Source of the DNA: Shinisaurus crocodilurus
Taxonomy: Eukaryota > Chordata > Lepidosauria > Squamata > Shinisauridae
NCBI GenBank assembly: GCA_021292165.1
Contig: CM037888.1
Span: 28,509,140 to 28,573,139, forward strand
Reading direction: 5' to 3'
Length of the DNA: 64,000 bases
Part shown: positions 33,033 to 43,959 of the stretch, one piece after another
How the letters are laid out: each line of letters opens with the position of its first letter
Numbering within the stretch: the stretch's first letter is position 1
Translations under genes and position numbers: made by a program
The notes under the pieces: model-generated
Told to the model about the DNA's origin: nothing
Seen by the model: the letters and a program-made list of their open reading frames with translations, nothing else
The model's database searches: none

Positions 33033-33691
33033 TTTGACCTTTTGGTTTTAGCAAATAATGAACTTGAATTCCATAACATCCAAACCGAAATAAGTACAAA
33101 ATTCTAAGATGGTTCTGTTACTTCACATCATATCAACAAGCCAGTCCTAGCAGATTTCATCTTCACCATGAGCAGGTGGCAGCAGAAAAGACCACTGGAA
33201 GGGGAAAGCAAAAAAGGAGTATGGGCACGCTATCCTGCCTGTTTTCCCTTCCACTCATGGAACAGGGCATTGCCAGTGCCTGACACAATATAATACACCG
33301 CTTCAGATCTTTGTTGGCACCGTGTTCAAATAGGAGCAAATGTGATGCACAGATGGTGAGATTGTGAAAATATCAAAAGTTATTGGGAATTAATATTGGA
33401 AACAATTTCAAAGCATAGGAAGGATATACTCTGCCTTGCTCATCTCTTTGTCTGTTGCACTTGCTAAAAGATAGAGAGCAAGACATGTGGAACTTCCTTC
33501 TAGAGAATTTATTGTCGGGATGGGGAGAAATTCATTCAGTTTGTACTGGCCTGTTTTGCACTTTCTGAAGCAACATGTGTACTGAAACACAGTTATCCTT
33601 CGGTACTTGCGGTTCTCTGAATTATGCAATGCAGTTCTCCATTCAAAAATGTGGAGGAGAATGCATATAACAGTGAAAATAACAGAGAAAT
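33033..33691. other. Unassigned AT-rich sequence
   Basis: A 128-codon minus-strand ORF (33408-33794) runs into the CR1 tail and shows no domain; I regard it as chance. Confidence 0.5.
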
Positions 33692-34446
33692 GCATTGTAT
33701 CATAGAATCGTAGAATCATAGAAAAGTAGAGTTGGAAGGGGCCTACGAGGCCATTCGAGTCCAACCCCCTGCTCAATGCAGGAATCCAGGTCAAAGCATC
33801 CCTGACAGATGGCCGTCCAGCTGCACCTTGAATGCCTCCAGAGTGGAAGAGCCCACCACCTCCCTAGGTAGTTGGTTCCATTGTCTTATTGCACTGACAG
33901 TCAGGAAATTTTTCCTGATGTTTAGATGGAATCTGGGTTCCTGTAAGTTGAGCCCATTATTCCGTGTCCTGCAAACTGGGATGATCGAGAAGAGATCCTG
34001 GCCCTCCTCTGTGTGACAACCCTTTAAGTACTGGAAGAGTGCAATCATATCTCCCCTCAGTCTCCTCTTCTGAAGGCTAAACATGCCCAGTTCTTTCAGT
34101 CTCTCCTCATAGGGCCTTGTTTCCCGTCCCTTTATCATCCTTGTTGCCCTCCTCTGAACCCTCTCCAGTTTGTCTACATCCGTCTTAAAGTGTGGTGCCC
34201 AGAACTGGACGCAGTACTCAAGATGAGGCCTAAGTGAACCAGTGCTGAGTAGAGTGGAATTATCACTTCCCGTGATTTGGAAGCTATACTTCTATGAATG
34301 CAGCCCAAAATAGCATTTGCCTTCTTTGCAGCCACATCGCATTGCTGGCTCATATTCAGTTTGTGATCTACCACAATTCCAAGATCCTTCTCACTTGTGG
34401 TATTGTTGAGCCAAGCGTCCCCCATCCTGTAACTGTGCATTTGGTT
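33692..34446 (-). mobile_element. CR1 LINE 3' end with ORF2 fragment
   Basis: Minus strand: MHSYRMGDAWLNNTTSEKD, VDHKLNMSQQCDVAAKKAN, a broken middle, [40 protein letters not shown], then the CR1 3' end at 33692-33760. One frameshift occurs near 34160-34180. 5' truncated. Confidence 0.9.
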
Positions 34447-34636
34447 CAGGGATAATTGCTTGCAAAAATGTGTACAAAAATATGTACATTGGGAGAAAAA
34501 CAGGAACTGATTTCATTCATTTTATTTATTAAAGTTATTAGACACATTTCTCTAAAAAAAAAAAAAAAAAAGGAAAAAAAAAGACTCAAGGTGTCTAACC
34601 ACAAGGGTTAAAATATACGAAGATTTGAAACAATTT

Positions 34637-34998
34637 AAGGTAGCAATCCTATGGCTGCTAGACAGTATCTGTGAGGCCATAGGATAGTTGGGACTCCGAG
34701 ATCTGAGGTTGGAGACAGCGCTCCAACCTTGGAGCTGGAAATCAGAGCTCCAATCCCCCGTCCGGCATGGACGGAACTGCTCTCCGAGGTCAGGTCTCCT
34801 GATGCCTCTCTGGCCTCCCTCCCTTCCTCTCTGATACGCTCCAGGAAGATGGGCAAAAAAGCCCGTCTAGTGGGAAATGCAGGGAAGGAGGAAGGCGGGG
34901 CAGACAAAGATCGCCTCCACGGATCCTCCCGCTCTGCATCGGATGACTGTGAGCCTCTGAGTTCCTGGGCCTACAACCATCGCCAGAGGATTGTACCC
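34637..34998. mobile_element. TTAA-type miniature element, longer variant
   Basis: GGTAGCAATCCTATGGCTGC preceded by TTAA at the left, and CAGAGGATTGTACCC followed by TAAA at the right, form inverted ends like the GGGTGCAATCC family. The interior (about 300 bp, GC-richer) differs from the short copies. Confidence 0.55.
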
Positions 34999-35009
34999 TA
35001 AATCAGTTA

Positions 35010-35213
35010 AAAACAGTAAAAAATAAAATTTAAAAAAAAGCCAGTCCCAGTAAAGCAACTAAATTCATAATGTAGAAACAGGCCTGGATGAACGGAAGAT
35101 TGAGAAAGGTGGAACTGATAGAAACTGAAACTGAGAGATTCATCCATCACTAATTTAATGTCAACAGCCAGAATAAAGGTTGCTAAAAACTGAAAATCAG
35201 TAAGCATACTTTT

Positions 35214-35245
<32 letters not shown>

Positions 35246-35573
35246 AAATAGCTGCAGAGATCATGTTAAACAATATTTATGAAGAAAGTAACAGAACTGA
35301 AACATCAAGCAACCAGGATGTTCCTGGAGTTTTTCTACATTCTGATTGTTAAAGCGTGTGAAGCTCTGAGATGTATAATGCCATTGTTTGTTACCATGTG
35401 CTCAAATGGCTCTGTAGGATGTGTTTCTCAAGTTAAGAAATTATGAACAACAGCAAAAAGAAATGAGGGCTGAACTGAGATTAATGTTTGGTATAGTTCT
35501 GCACACTTTAGATGCTACACAGCTGTGGATCATCTGACACAAGTGAATATGTGTTTGGGTGAGTGGATCCAAC
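35010..35573. other. Unassigned, includes (AC)n microsatellite 35214-35244
   Basis: A CA run plus AT-rich sequence; a block at 35090-35150 (GATTCATCCATCACTAATTT) is again the eroded miniature family. No gene is supported. Confidence 0.5.
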
Positions 35574-35805
35574 TATTTATTTATTTGCTAAATTTATTTC
35601 CCACCTTTCCTCCAAAAAGCCCAAGGTGGTGTACATGATGTTCCTCCTCTCCATTTATCCTCACAACAACCCTGTGAGGTAGGTTAGGCTGAGAGCCAGT
35701 GACTGGCCCAAAGTCACCCAGTGAGCTTCATGGTCGAGTGGGGACTAGAACCCAGATCTCCCAAGCCCCAGTCCAACACTCAAACCACTACGCCACACTG
35801 GTTCT
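35574..35805 (-). mobile_element. Sauria SINE, near full length
   Basis: Minus strand: AACCAGTGTGGCGTAGTGGT, a B-box region ATCTGGGTTCTAGTCCCCAC, TGACTTTGGGCCAGTCACTG, and a tail GGGAAATAAATTTAGC. The tail is degraded. Confidence 0.9.
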
Positions 35806-36739
35806 CTAGACATATCCATCCTAGGTAACACCCTGGGACTGAAATCTCGTCCAAACAAGTGTGATCATATAAACGAAGTGTTTCCATGGTCGCTCCTACA
35901 CTTGTCCAGGTACTTTTGCATGTAGGGTTTGGCTTTTCTGGCATTTTTACAAACCCTACAAGTGATGTCCTGCCCCTCCGGAGGAAGGAAGTTAGGCCAT
36001 AGGGATCAAAGACTTTCCACAGAAGATCAGGTCAGTGTGGGAGCAATTCCGATATATATTTATTCAGGCTGCAACCCTAGGTCACCCACTTACTTCTGAG
36101 TTGACAGGCATAAAATGGTGCTGTCAGATGTAAAAACCTGCCAGGTTTACTTACAAATATATTTTATTCACAGTCTATGCTAAATGTTAAATTGACAAAA
36201 AAAATATTAGAATGGATTGTATTAGCAGAAAACAAAATACTAAAGAACCCCCCCCATCCTCTCCCCCCGCAAAAGATTTGTTTAAAGTTATCTTTGGACA
36301 GTACAAATGGAAGCCAGGAGGAGCGTGAAAGAGAAATCTGACAACCTGCCTTTCCGTCACTTATGCCCCCGCACAGAGACACAAATGGAAGCAAAATTTA
36401 TGAGAGTGTAAAACTCTGCACTCCAGATGTCAGTGGAGAGAGGTTGCTTTCGTTCTGACACCCTCCGTTTGCCAGTCACGTGTGTCTGAGATGGGGCAGA
36501 GTCAGAAGCACGGAACATTTGGCAATTGGAGACCAATGTCTGAGCAGAATTTGAGAAACACTGAATGCCCTGAAAGGACAGGATGTGCTGTTAAAAAAAG
36601 GAAAAAAATCTGCAAAAGCCAGATTGTTGCTGAGGAACAAAGCAGAGAATGGTGGGATAGCATAAACTCTGACCCCACAGAGTTTTCCTCTTTGGGCTGA
36701 TTTGTACATAATGATTACTACCAGCTAAGCTTTCTTTTA
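35806..36739. other. Unassigned sequence
   Basis: A C-rich run near 36248 and short ORFs only; nothing recognised. Confidence 0.5.
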
Positions 36740-37012
36740 AGTGTATTTATTTGTATTTATTATTTATTTATTTAATACATTTGTATACCGCCCAATAGCC
36801 GAAGCTCTGTGGGTGGTTTACGACAGTTAAAATCATAAAATACAATATAAAATTTTAAACCACAGATTAAAAACAAACAGCAGAGCTAGCAGCAGCAGTT
36901 ACAATAACGGAATTAAAAACAACTACAAGATTAAAATGATTAAGATGATTAAAATGCCTGGGAGAACAGAAAGGTCTTCACCTGGCACCGGAAAGAATAC
37001 AAAGTAGGCACC
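36740..37012 (-). mobile_element. L2 LINE 3' end
   Basis: On the minus strand, GTGCCAGGTGAAGACCTTTC is the end of the L2 ORF (QVKTFLF-like). It is followed by the 3' UTR with AAACCACCCACAGAGCTTCG, GCTATTGGGCGGTATACAAA and an AAATAAATAA tail. Confidence 0.78.
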
Positions 37013-37115
37013 AGTAATGTGTGAACACTGATCAGAGAGCCAAGAGGGTTTGCAGTTCCCTGCCCCTCACAAAGCCAGATTTGCTACCATGCAATGGGTG
37101 AAAAGGTCTGGAGTC

Positions 37116-37153
<38 letters not shown>

Positions 37154-38300
37154 ACAACTAAGGCATGATGGCAGCAGGACCCAGCCGGGGTCAAGCTGAG
37201 TCCTTATAAAGTGGGTGGGAGATTAAACAAACAAACAAAAAATAACACGAGCAGGTGGAAGGGAGAGGCGAAGCCATTCTGCCCATGCTCACCGCTCTCC
37301 CCACAAAAGAGACCCATCCTTCCAGCTATACCCTAGTTGATTTTTCTCCTAGAAGGACTTATAAGTCCAGCCTCAGATCCCCACTGGGAGAAAATCGGCT
37401 GGTGAGAGGTGGTTTGGAGGGGGGAAGCTGGGGGGGGGGTATCCCCTGTATCAGAGGCAGTCTGCCTATGTGCCCTAGTTGCTGGGGAACATGGGCGGGA
37501 GGGTGCTGCTGCATTCACGTCCTGCTTGTGGGTTTTCCGTGGGCAGCTGGTTGGCCACTGTGTGAACAGAATGCTGGACTAGCTGGACCCTTGGCCAGCA
37601 GGGCTCTTCTTATGTTCTTGTGGGGGGGGGGAGAGTTCAACTCCCCCTCCCACCCATGCTATACTTTAAATCTCTCCCCCACAAGTGGTATTTATTAGCA
37701 GAGGGCAAGAAAAATAAAATAAAATCATAAACTGGATTGTATGATTTAATAGAAGTTAATTTATAAGTTTAATTTATAAGTTTATAAAACAAAACAAAAC
37801 AATGCAGATAGATGGAGGGAGGGAGAGAGAGAGAGAGATGTGAGCTGAATGGATAATGTGCATAACAACTGGACGAGATACAAACCAAGGGAATATTTCT
37901 TTGGAGACTATGCATATTGACTGGAGAATGTGCATATTGCCCAAAGAATGTGCAAAATGCAGTAGAGCTATCCACACCCCACAAGGACTGTGGGAGATTA
38001 TGCACACTGGCTAGAGAATCTGCAAAATGCAGCCAAAATATGCACATTCCCCAAAGCCTGTTGGAGACTGTGCATAATGACTGGAGAATGTGTACAACTC
38101 CCACTTCAAGAACAGATTATATTCACATTCTCTCCATGAAGTGTGGTGAATGTGCACAATGGGCAGTTGTTATGCATATTAGCTGTTCAACTCTCATGTT
38201 CCATTTGTCCCTTTGCTATACATATCTTAGATCTTGGTCATTTCAGTATGAATGGATAATTCAAACAATTGAGCATACTATAAATAACCAGTAAAACCTG
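37013..38300. other. Unassigned, with (AG)n 37119-37152 and GTGCATA-rich segment
   Basis: Apart from the AG microsatellite and a GGGGGGGGG tract near 37430, the segment 37840-38170 repeats phrases such as ACTGGAGAATGTGCATATTG, CCCCAAAGCCTG and TGGAGACTGTGCAT at irregular intervals. It may be an eroded tandem repeat. No gene is supported. Confidence 0.45.
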
Positions 38301-38309
38301 AATACTTTT

Positions 38310-38985
38310 GGCATCTGGGTATCAGGGATGGTGGTTAGAGGCAAGGGAAGCTGTTCGGAAGCTGCAGCTAATGCAAAATGCGGCAGCCAGGCTTATTGCA
38401 GGGACCGGAAGGTCCGAGCATATTACACCAGTTCTGGCCCGCTTGCACTGGCTGCCAATATGCTTCCGAGCCGAATTCAAGGTGCTGGTTTTAACCTATA
38501 AAGCCCTACACGGCTTAGGACCACAATACCTGACGGAACGTCTCTCCCAACCGTTATCTACCCGGACACTATGCTCAACATCTGGGGCCCTCCTCCGACT
38601 GCCACCTCCAAGAGAGGCTCGGTTGGTGGCAACGAGGAGGAGGGCCTTCTCGGTGGTAGCCCCCCAGTTATGGAATCAGCTCCCCACTGAGACCCGCCTG
38701 GCGCCAACCTTACTATCTTTTCGGCGCCAGGTTAAGACTTCCCTCTATGCCAAGGCATTTAGTTAGGAGCTTGGAATAGCACGGAGGGGATTGTCACCTA
38801 TAGGCTCAGTTTTATTGGCTTTTGTATTGTTATTTTAAACTGTGTTTTAAATTTGGTTTTTAATTTTTAAAACTGTTTTGTATGTTTTAATGTTGTTTTT
38901 ATGTATAGAGTGTTGTGAAACGCCCAGAGAGCTTCGGCTGTGGGGCGGTATATAAATGAAATAAATGAAATGAAATGAAGGGGAG
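38310..38985 (+). mobile_element. L2 LINE 3' end with open ORF2 C-terminus
   Basis: A 152-codon plus-strand frame reads QLMQNAAARLIAGTGRSEH, LARLHWLPICFRAEFKVLV, LTYKALHGLGPQYLTERL and RRAFSVVAPQLWNQLPTE, and stops after LYAKAFS at 38765. The 3' UTR ends with CGCCCAGAGAGCTTCGGCTG, GGGGCGGTATATAAATGAAA and (ATAAATGAA)n. The frame is undamaged from its truncated start, making this the youngest-looking L2 copy here. Confidence 0.92.
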
Positions 38986-39022
38986 GATGCTCTATGAACC
39001 CAGTCCTTGTGTTAGCAGAGGA

Positions 39023-39159
39023 AGGATGCAATCCTATGCATGTTTAGACAGAAAAAAAGTCCCTACCAGTCCCAGCATGCCCCAGCCAAGCATAGCTGGC
39101 TGGGGCATGCTGGGAGTTGTAGGACATTTTTCTGTCTAAGCATGCATAGGACTGTGCCC
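39023..39159. mobile_element. TTAA-type palindromic miniature element, copy 2
   Basis: Arms ATGCAATCCTATGCATGTTT / AAGCATGCATAGGACTGTGC with the central GGCTGGGGCATGCTGGGAGT. The flanking TTAA has decayed (GGAA / TAAG). Confidence 0.68.
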
Positions 39160-39330
39160 TAAGGAGCCCCAGCCACAGTCCAGCAACTTTATAATACTAG
39201 GTGGAACCCCATTGGCCCCATTTGTCACCTGACCTCTGCTGAACCATTAGCTGCAATACCACGTCTGGCCATCTGCACTGGTGGCACTGAAGTGCAGTAT
39301 GGGACAGATGGATGGCTCTGTCCTCTAGCA

Positions 39331-39436
39331 CAGTGTTCTCCAACCTTGGGTCCCCAGATGTTTTTGGCCTACAACTCCCAGCATGCTGGGAGTTGTAGGC
39401 CAAAAACATCTGGGGGCCCAAGGTTGGAGAACACTG
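39331..39436. mobile_element. hAT miniature element, complete, perfect palindrome and target duplication
   Basis: A 106-bp near-perfect inverted repeat beginning CAGTGTTCTCCAACCTTGGG and ending in its reverse complement. The perfect 8-bp duplication CTCTAGCA lies at 39323-39330 and 39437-39444. It fixes the termini of the family seen at 5605, 6183 and 50446. Confidence 0.93.
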
Positions 39437-39444
39437 CTCTAGCA

Positions 39445-40274
39445 AGCTGCCACAGTGGCACAGAAAATGAAGTGCCTGGACCCCACTTTTCCCACTGTCG
39501 AAATCCCACTGCACCTGGCACTGAGTTTCAGGTATTAATTGGATGCATCCCCCATATTTTAGTTGGAAAGAGCTTTTATAATATAGTATTAGCCTACTTT
39601 TTCAGGGTTGGTTTTCTGTTTTTGTTTTTTAATCCATTATCTCTCATTACAGGCATAAAATCCAAGTATTAAATGAGATTACATATTCAGCTAAGAAGAT
39701 GAGGTGCCTAATTATATGCACATGTGCAACCAAGATACCAAAGCATCCTAAAGTGCTGCTAAGATGATGATTGTAAACCTTTGTACTATAATTAAAACAG
39801 AAACCCAAGCCATTTTCCAAATGAGCAAACAAGTGAGCCATCCTCGATTAGCTCTGTCAAAGTCAGATTGACAGGATGGGTTAATCAACAGTTTTATGAA
39901 TGCCATTAACCAACCCACTCCCTAAAAAAACCTACAATGTCAGCAAATCGGAAAGCTAATTGATCGTGCATTCCTGTAATTTACCTGGATTATCCTGTTA
40001 GGGAGTCCAAATGCTGCAACTTCATTTCAGGTTCTTGCCTATTGGTCGGTTAAATTCTGTTCTTTCAAGTGAAGTCGCTGAGTGAAATCTGAGACAAATT
40101 TGGAGATTCCTGCTCAGACCAAAAAAAAAAATCTGAGAGAAGACAATTGTAAAGTGCTTGGGCAGGGCAGGGGGTCAAAGAGAGGTGTCTGAAACCTGGG
40201 CTTCCAGAGGTCAGGCACCACTGCTTTGCTTCCTGTGCTACCAAGATCCTGGTTCCACTGAAAGCCTGTCAGGT
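39445..40274. other. Unassigned AT-rich sequence
   Basis: Nothing recognised. Confidence 0.5.
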
Positions 40275-41106
40275 AGGGTGGCCAGGTGGCCTACTTTACA
40301 GAGGACAGGCCTCTAATGCATCACCAGAGAGAGGAAATGCATCACCAAGACAGAGGACAAAAGAGAACAGAGATTTGCATAACATTTGCGTATGCTCATT
40401 TACAGGTGTAGATGCAAATTAAGGGCTTCTCTACATTAGCCTTTTAACCCATTTTAACCCACCACTTTACCCAGGCTTCTGCTTCTGGATTCTTTGCAGG
40501 ATTAAGATTGGCTCCTTTACACGTGTTTTTCCCCCAGGGTTTTTCTTTCTCTGCCTTTCTGTATGTTCCATTACACAACCACAAGGTGGCACTGCGGCAT
40601 AGCAGAATTGCAAAAAAATACCCAATCATATTGTAGCGTTTTATAGCATGCCACCCTTTAATAGCTCATTATCCTTGTTTGAAAAAAAGCCATGGAAATG
40701 CTTGGAAAGTATGGGAGAGGCCCTGGAGGATGACGACATCATGTAAAGCATCCGCAAACTACTGTGGGTGAGGAATCATGAGAGCACAATAAATGCCTTG
40801 TGTAGCGAAACCCTTAGAAATAATGGATATAATTTAAATAGAAATACAATACATCTCCTCATTGCATGGATTAACATTTGTGACCAGGTGACCTGTGTGT
40901 CTTGCTCAGTCTGCTGTCCAGGTGCTAACTGTTGATGGGCAACTTTATGGTTCTTCCTTTCCCTTCTTATGGTTTTGTTACCTTTAAACCACACTTCAAC
41001 TGGGCTGTCCTTCAGCTAGAGGTTTCTTTCAAGTAGAGGACTGTCCTCTGACAGCCCTTCAAATAGAGGACTCTCCTCTGTAAAGTAGGACACGTGCCCA
41101 CTTTAC
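40275..41106. mobile_element. Non-autonomous DNA element with GTCCTCT-rich inverted ends
   Basis: The left arm AGGGTGGCCAGGTGGCCTAC then TTTACAGAGGAC, and the right arm GTCCTCTG...CTCTGTAAAGTAGGACACGT, are inverted. Parts of the family recur near 22287, 23410, 24050 and 54720-54800. The ends are eroded and I found no clear target duplication. Confidence 0.5.
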
Positions 41107-41714
41107 CCAGGTCCCAGAATCTGAAGGTTCAATAGACTATCAATAATATTTCTCAGAAGAGTTTCAGACATTCCTAGGTCACCCCCACATATTGCCTGGA
41201 CTGGAATTCAGGACAGATTTGGAGGTCCCTCTTTGGGGAAAAATCTTCAAGGGAAGCTAAAACAATTTTGATCAGACATGTGACATTTCTCAGGAGGGGT
41301 TTTGTGTCCCTCCCCTGCTGATATGACTCCAAAATTTGCAGCTCACTGGAAAGACCATTCAGAATGTCACACTCAGCATCCCTTTGGCAAAAATCCGTTG
41401 TTTATTACTTTGATTTAAAACCTAGGCGTATGTGCTGACTTTTAACAACCTTTCATCTCAGTGTCTATTCATGTGAAAGGCCTTTAAGCTCTGGTTTAAG
41501 GTTGACTCTTGCACAAGACATTTGATGAATGGAAGACAAGTGGATATCTTTGGCTGCAAATGTGTAGCAATGCACCCAGGGCTCCAAGGTTGCCCAAAGC
41601 CTGAGACTCAAAAGGCAGTGATGTCATATGGTGGGGCTGTTTGCCAAGTCAAAGATCTGATACATGGGTTGGGCCTAGGAATGGGTGAGAATTTCAGTTC
41701 TGTTCAGGTTTATA
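41107..41714. other. Unassigned sequence
   Basis: Nothing recognised; short ORFs only. Confidence 0.5.
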
Positions 41715-42265
41715 ATAATAATAATAATAATATTTTATTTATTACCCGCCTCTCCATCTAGATCGAGGCGGGGAACAACAGAAAATATAAAATACCTAAA
41801 CTAAAACAACACAATATATACTATTAAACATCTTAAAACATCCTAAAAACATCTTAAAACATCTTTAAAACATCCTTAAAAACATCTTAAAAACATCTTT
41901 AAAACATCCTAAAATTCCGCCGGATAGGCCTGCCGGAAGAGTTCAGTCTTTATGGCTTTTTTAAAGTCCAAAAGACTGACAAGTTGACGTATCTCCTCCG
42001 GCAGGCCATTCCATAATCTGGGAGCAGCAGAAGAAAAGGTCCTCTGGGTAATGCTAGTCAGCCTAGTTTTGGCTGACTGAAGCAGATTCTTCCCAGAGGA
42101 CCTAAGTGTGCGGGGTGGATTGTACGGGAGAAGGCGATCCTGTAGGTAGCCTGGACCCAAACCATGTAGGGCTTTAAAGGTAATAACCAACACTTTATAC
42201 TTCGCCCGGAAACTGATTGGCAGCCAGTGGAGTGCTTTTAAAACTGGTGTTTGATAAGAATGTAC
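41715..42265 (-). mobile_element. L2 LINE 3' end
   Basis: Minus-strand frame with ALHWLPISFRAKYKVLVI, TFKALHGLGPGYLQDRLLP, RTFSSAAPRLWNGLPEEIR and FKKAIKTELFRQAYP, stopping near 41909. The 3' UTR contains about eight tandem copies of an AAACATCTTAA-like 11-mer (41825-41915) before a CCGCCTCGATCTAGATGGAG end and (ATT)n. Confidence 0.85.
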
Positions 42266-43109
42266 CAAAATTTGCAAATTTCATCATATTTCTGATGGAA
42301 AGAACTTGAGATTAAAATAACTCAAATGTGGGAGAAATCAAAACCGACAGATTTGTCCATCCAGCTCCGGGGTTTTGAATGCTTTGCTCTTAAAAGTTTG
42401 GGTTTGAATCCATGCATATTCAACCAGGTTGGTGCTGAGTTAGGGTTGCACTTGCCACCTCCTTTTTTCTGACAGGCTCCTCATCTTTACCAACCATATG
42501 GCTGAAACTATTGTATTTGACCAGCGCAGATGGGTGAGAATTTTATTTCGGTTCATTTTTGTAAAGGATTTACCAGAATTTGCAAATTTTGTCATATTCA
42601 GGATGGAAAAAATTGAGGTTTTAAAAATTGAAATACAGAAGGAAATGAAACTGATTGATTCTTCCACCCCAATTATAGAGTGACCAAGAAACTGTGCAGC
42701 AAACCCATGTGAACAGAGCAGCTGCAGCAGAATGAGGTGGTAGAATTCTAAGGTGTCAGGGTGGGCTGTACCACTAGAGGATGCAGGTGAGGAATACTAT
42801 ATCTAAATGCTGCCCCACTTAAGAAAAGAACAAAAAAAAAGAAAAGAAAAGAGCTCAGAATAATAAAAACATGCAAATACTTAAGAAAATGTATAGCCCA
42901 GACCACTTTTTGCCGTGATAACCCACCTGCAGTCAGGAGTGGTACAGTCTGTTCTATCTGTGACTCTACCAATTCATTCCGCTTTATTATGTGCGCAAGG
43001 CCAAAGTTCCACTCTCAGCCACTGAGATCTTTGTGTGTCTCTCCAAGTTAAATATTAAAAACAACCAAGTTGCCATGATCAGCCACAGAAAATAAATCCA
43101 TGCCAAAAC
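42266..43109. other. Unassigned, with eroded miniature-family remnants
   Basis: Segments at 42280-42360 and 42480-42670 share AATTTGCAAATTT, TTCAGGATGGAAA and GACAGATTTGTCCATCC with other eroded copies. No gene is supported. Confidence 0.4.
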
Positions 43110-43110
43110 A

Positions 43111-43357
43111 TTATTTATTTATTTATTATATTTATACCCCGCCTTTTTTCCTGCAAGGAGCCGAAGGCGGCTTACATAATCCTCCTCCTCCTCCACTGCT
43201 CCATTTTATCCTCACAACAACCCTGTGAGGTAGGTTAGGCTGAGAGTCAGTGACTGGCCCAAAGTCACCCAGTGAGTTTCATGGCTGAACGGGGACTAGA
43301 ACCCGGATCTCCGGAGTCCCAGTCCAACACTCTCACCACTACGCCACACTGGCTCTA
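43111..43357 (-). mobile_element. Sauria SINE, near full length
   Basis: Minus strand: GAGCCAGTGTGGCGTAGTGG, CGGGTTCTAGTCCCCGTTC, TGACTTTGGGCCAGTCACTG, CACAGGGTTGTTGTGAGGAT, then GCCGCCTTCGGCTCCTTGCA and GGGGTATAAATATAATAAAT. The A and B boxes are recognisable. Confidence 0.92.
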
Positions 43358-43819
43358 AAACTAAAACTATTAAAACTACAAAAAAGAAATTAATTAATTT
43401 AAAAGGTGAATGTTCTCTGGCTTGGTCTGAGTTCGAAGCATGAAATATCTTGCATTCTTGTGGCAGCCGAGGGAATTGGAAGCATTATGTCAGGGGGGGA
43501 AAAAGGTTGCTCAGCACGCTTCATCAAGAAACTTTCTTCATGACACTTTAATACGCAACCTGCTTCCTGCCTGATGCAATTTGCATACCAAGTGAGGTAT
43601 TCTTCACTCTAATTGCCTACATTTTTTGTCTTTTACAATTGTTGAACACTTTCTTCCTTTCCTTCCTGCCCCCTGCCCACAATCTTGAAATGATTCATTG
43701 GAAGTTGCGGGAGGAATCCAGTGGATGATATTCCAGTATTTTCTTTCTCGGTAGTGTCGTCGTCATCGTCATCATCTTCATCATCGACAGGCCAAAACAT
43801 CTAGACAGCCACAAGTTGC
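43358..43819. other. Unassigned AT-rich sequence with short GTC/ATC repeat
   Basis: GTCGTCGTCATCGTCATCAT near 43757 is a degenerate triplet run. AAACATCTAGACAGCCACAA then GTTGCCCACCCCTG at 43797-43828 looks like one hAT terminus. Confidence 0.45.
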
Positions 43820-43833
43820 CCACCCCTGAGATA

Positions 43834-43945
43834 CGGAAAAAAGGAGAGAACTAGGTTCCTTTAATAAAGATTTTTGCATCCTGAGAACCTAGTTCTCTCC
43901 TTTTTTCCGTTGCATTTGGATGCTTATCTCCTCCTGTTTCTGTCT
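43834..43945. repeat. 112-bp insertion containing a perfect 26-bp hairpin
   Basis: Arms 43833-43858 (ACGGAAAAAAGGAGAGAACT... ) and 43885-43910 are exact reverse complements over 26 bases around a 26-base loop. A 14-bp direct repeat CCACCCCTGAGATA lies on both sides (43820-43833 and 43946-43959), like a target duplication. Confidence 0.7.
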
Positions 43946-43959
43946 CCACCCCTGAGATA

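Noticed and set aside
34635..35001. Opposed 90-codon ORFs
   Set aside because: They coincide with a TTAA-type miniature element with inverted GCAATCC ends.
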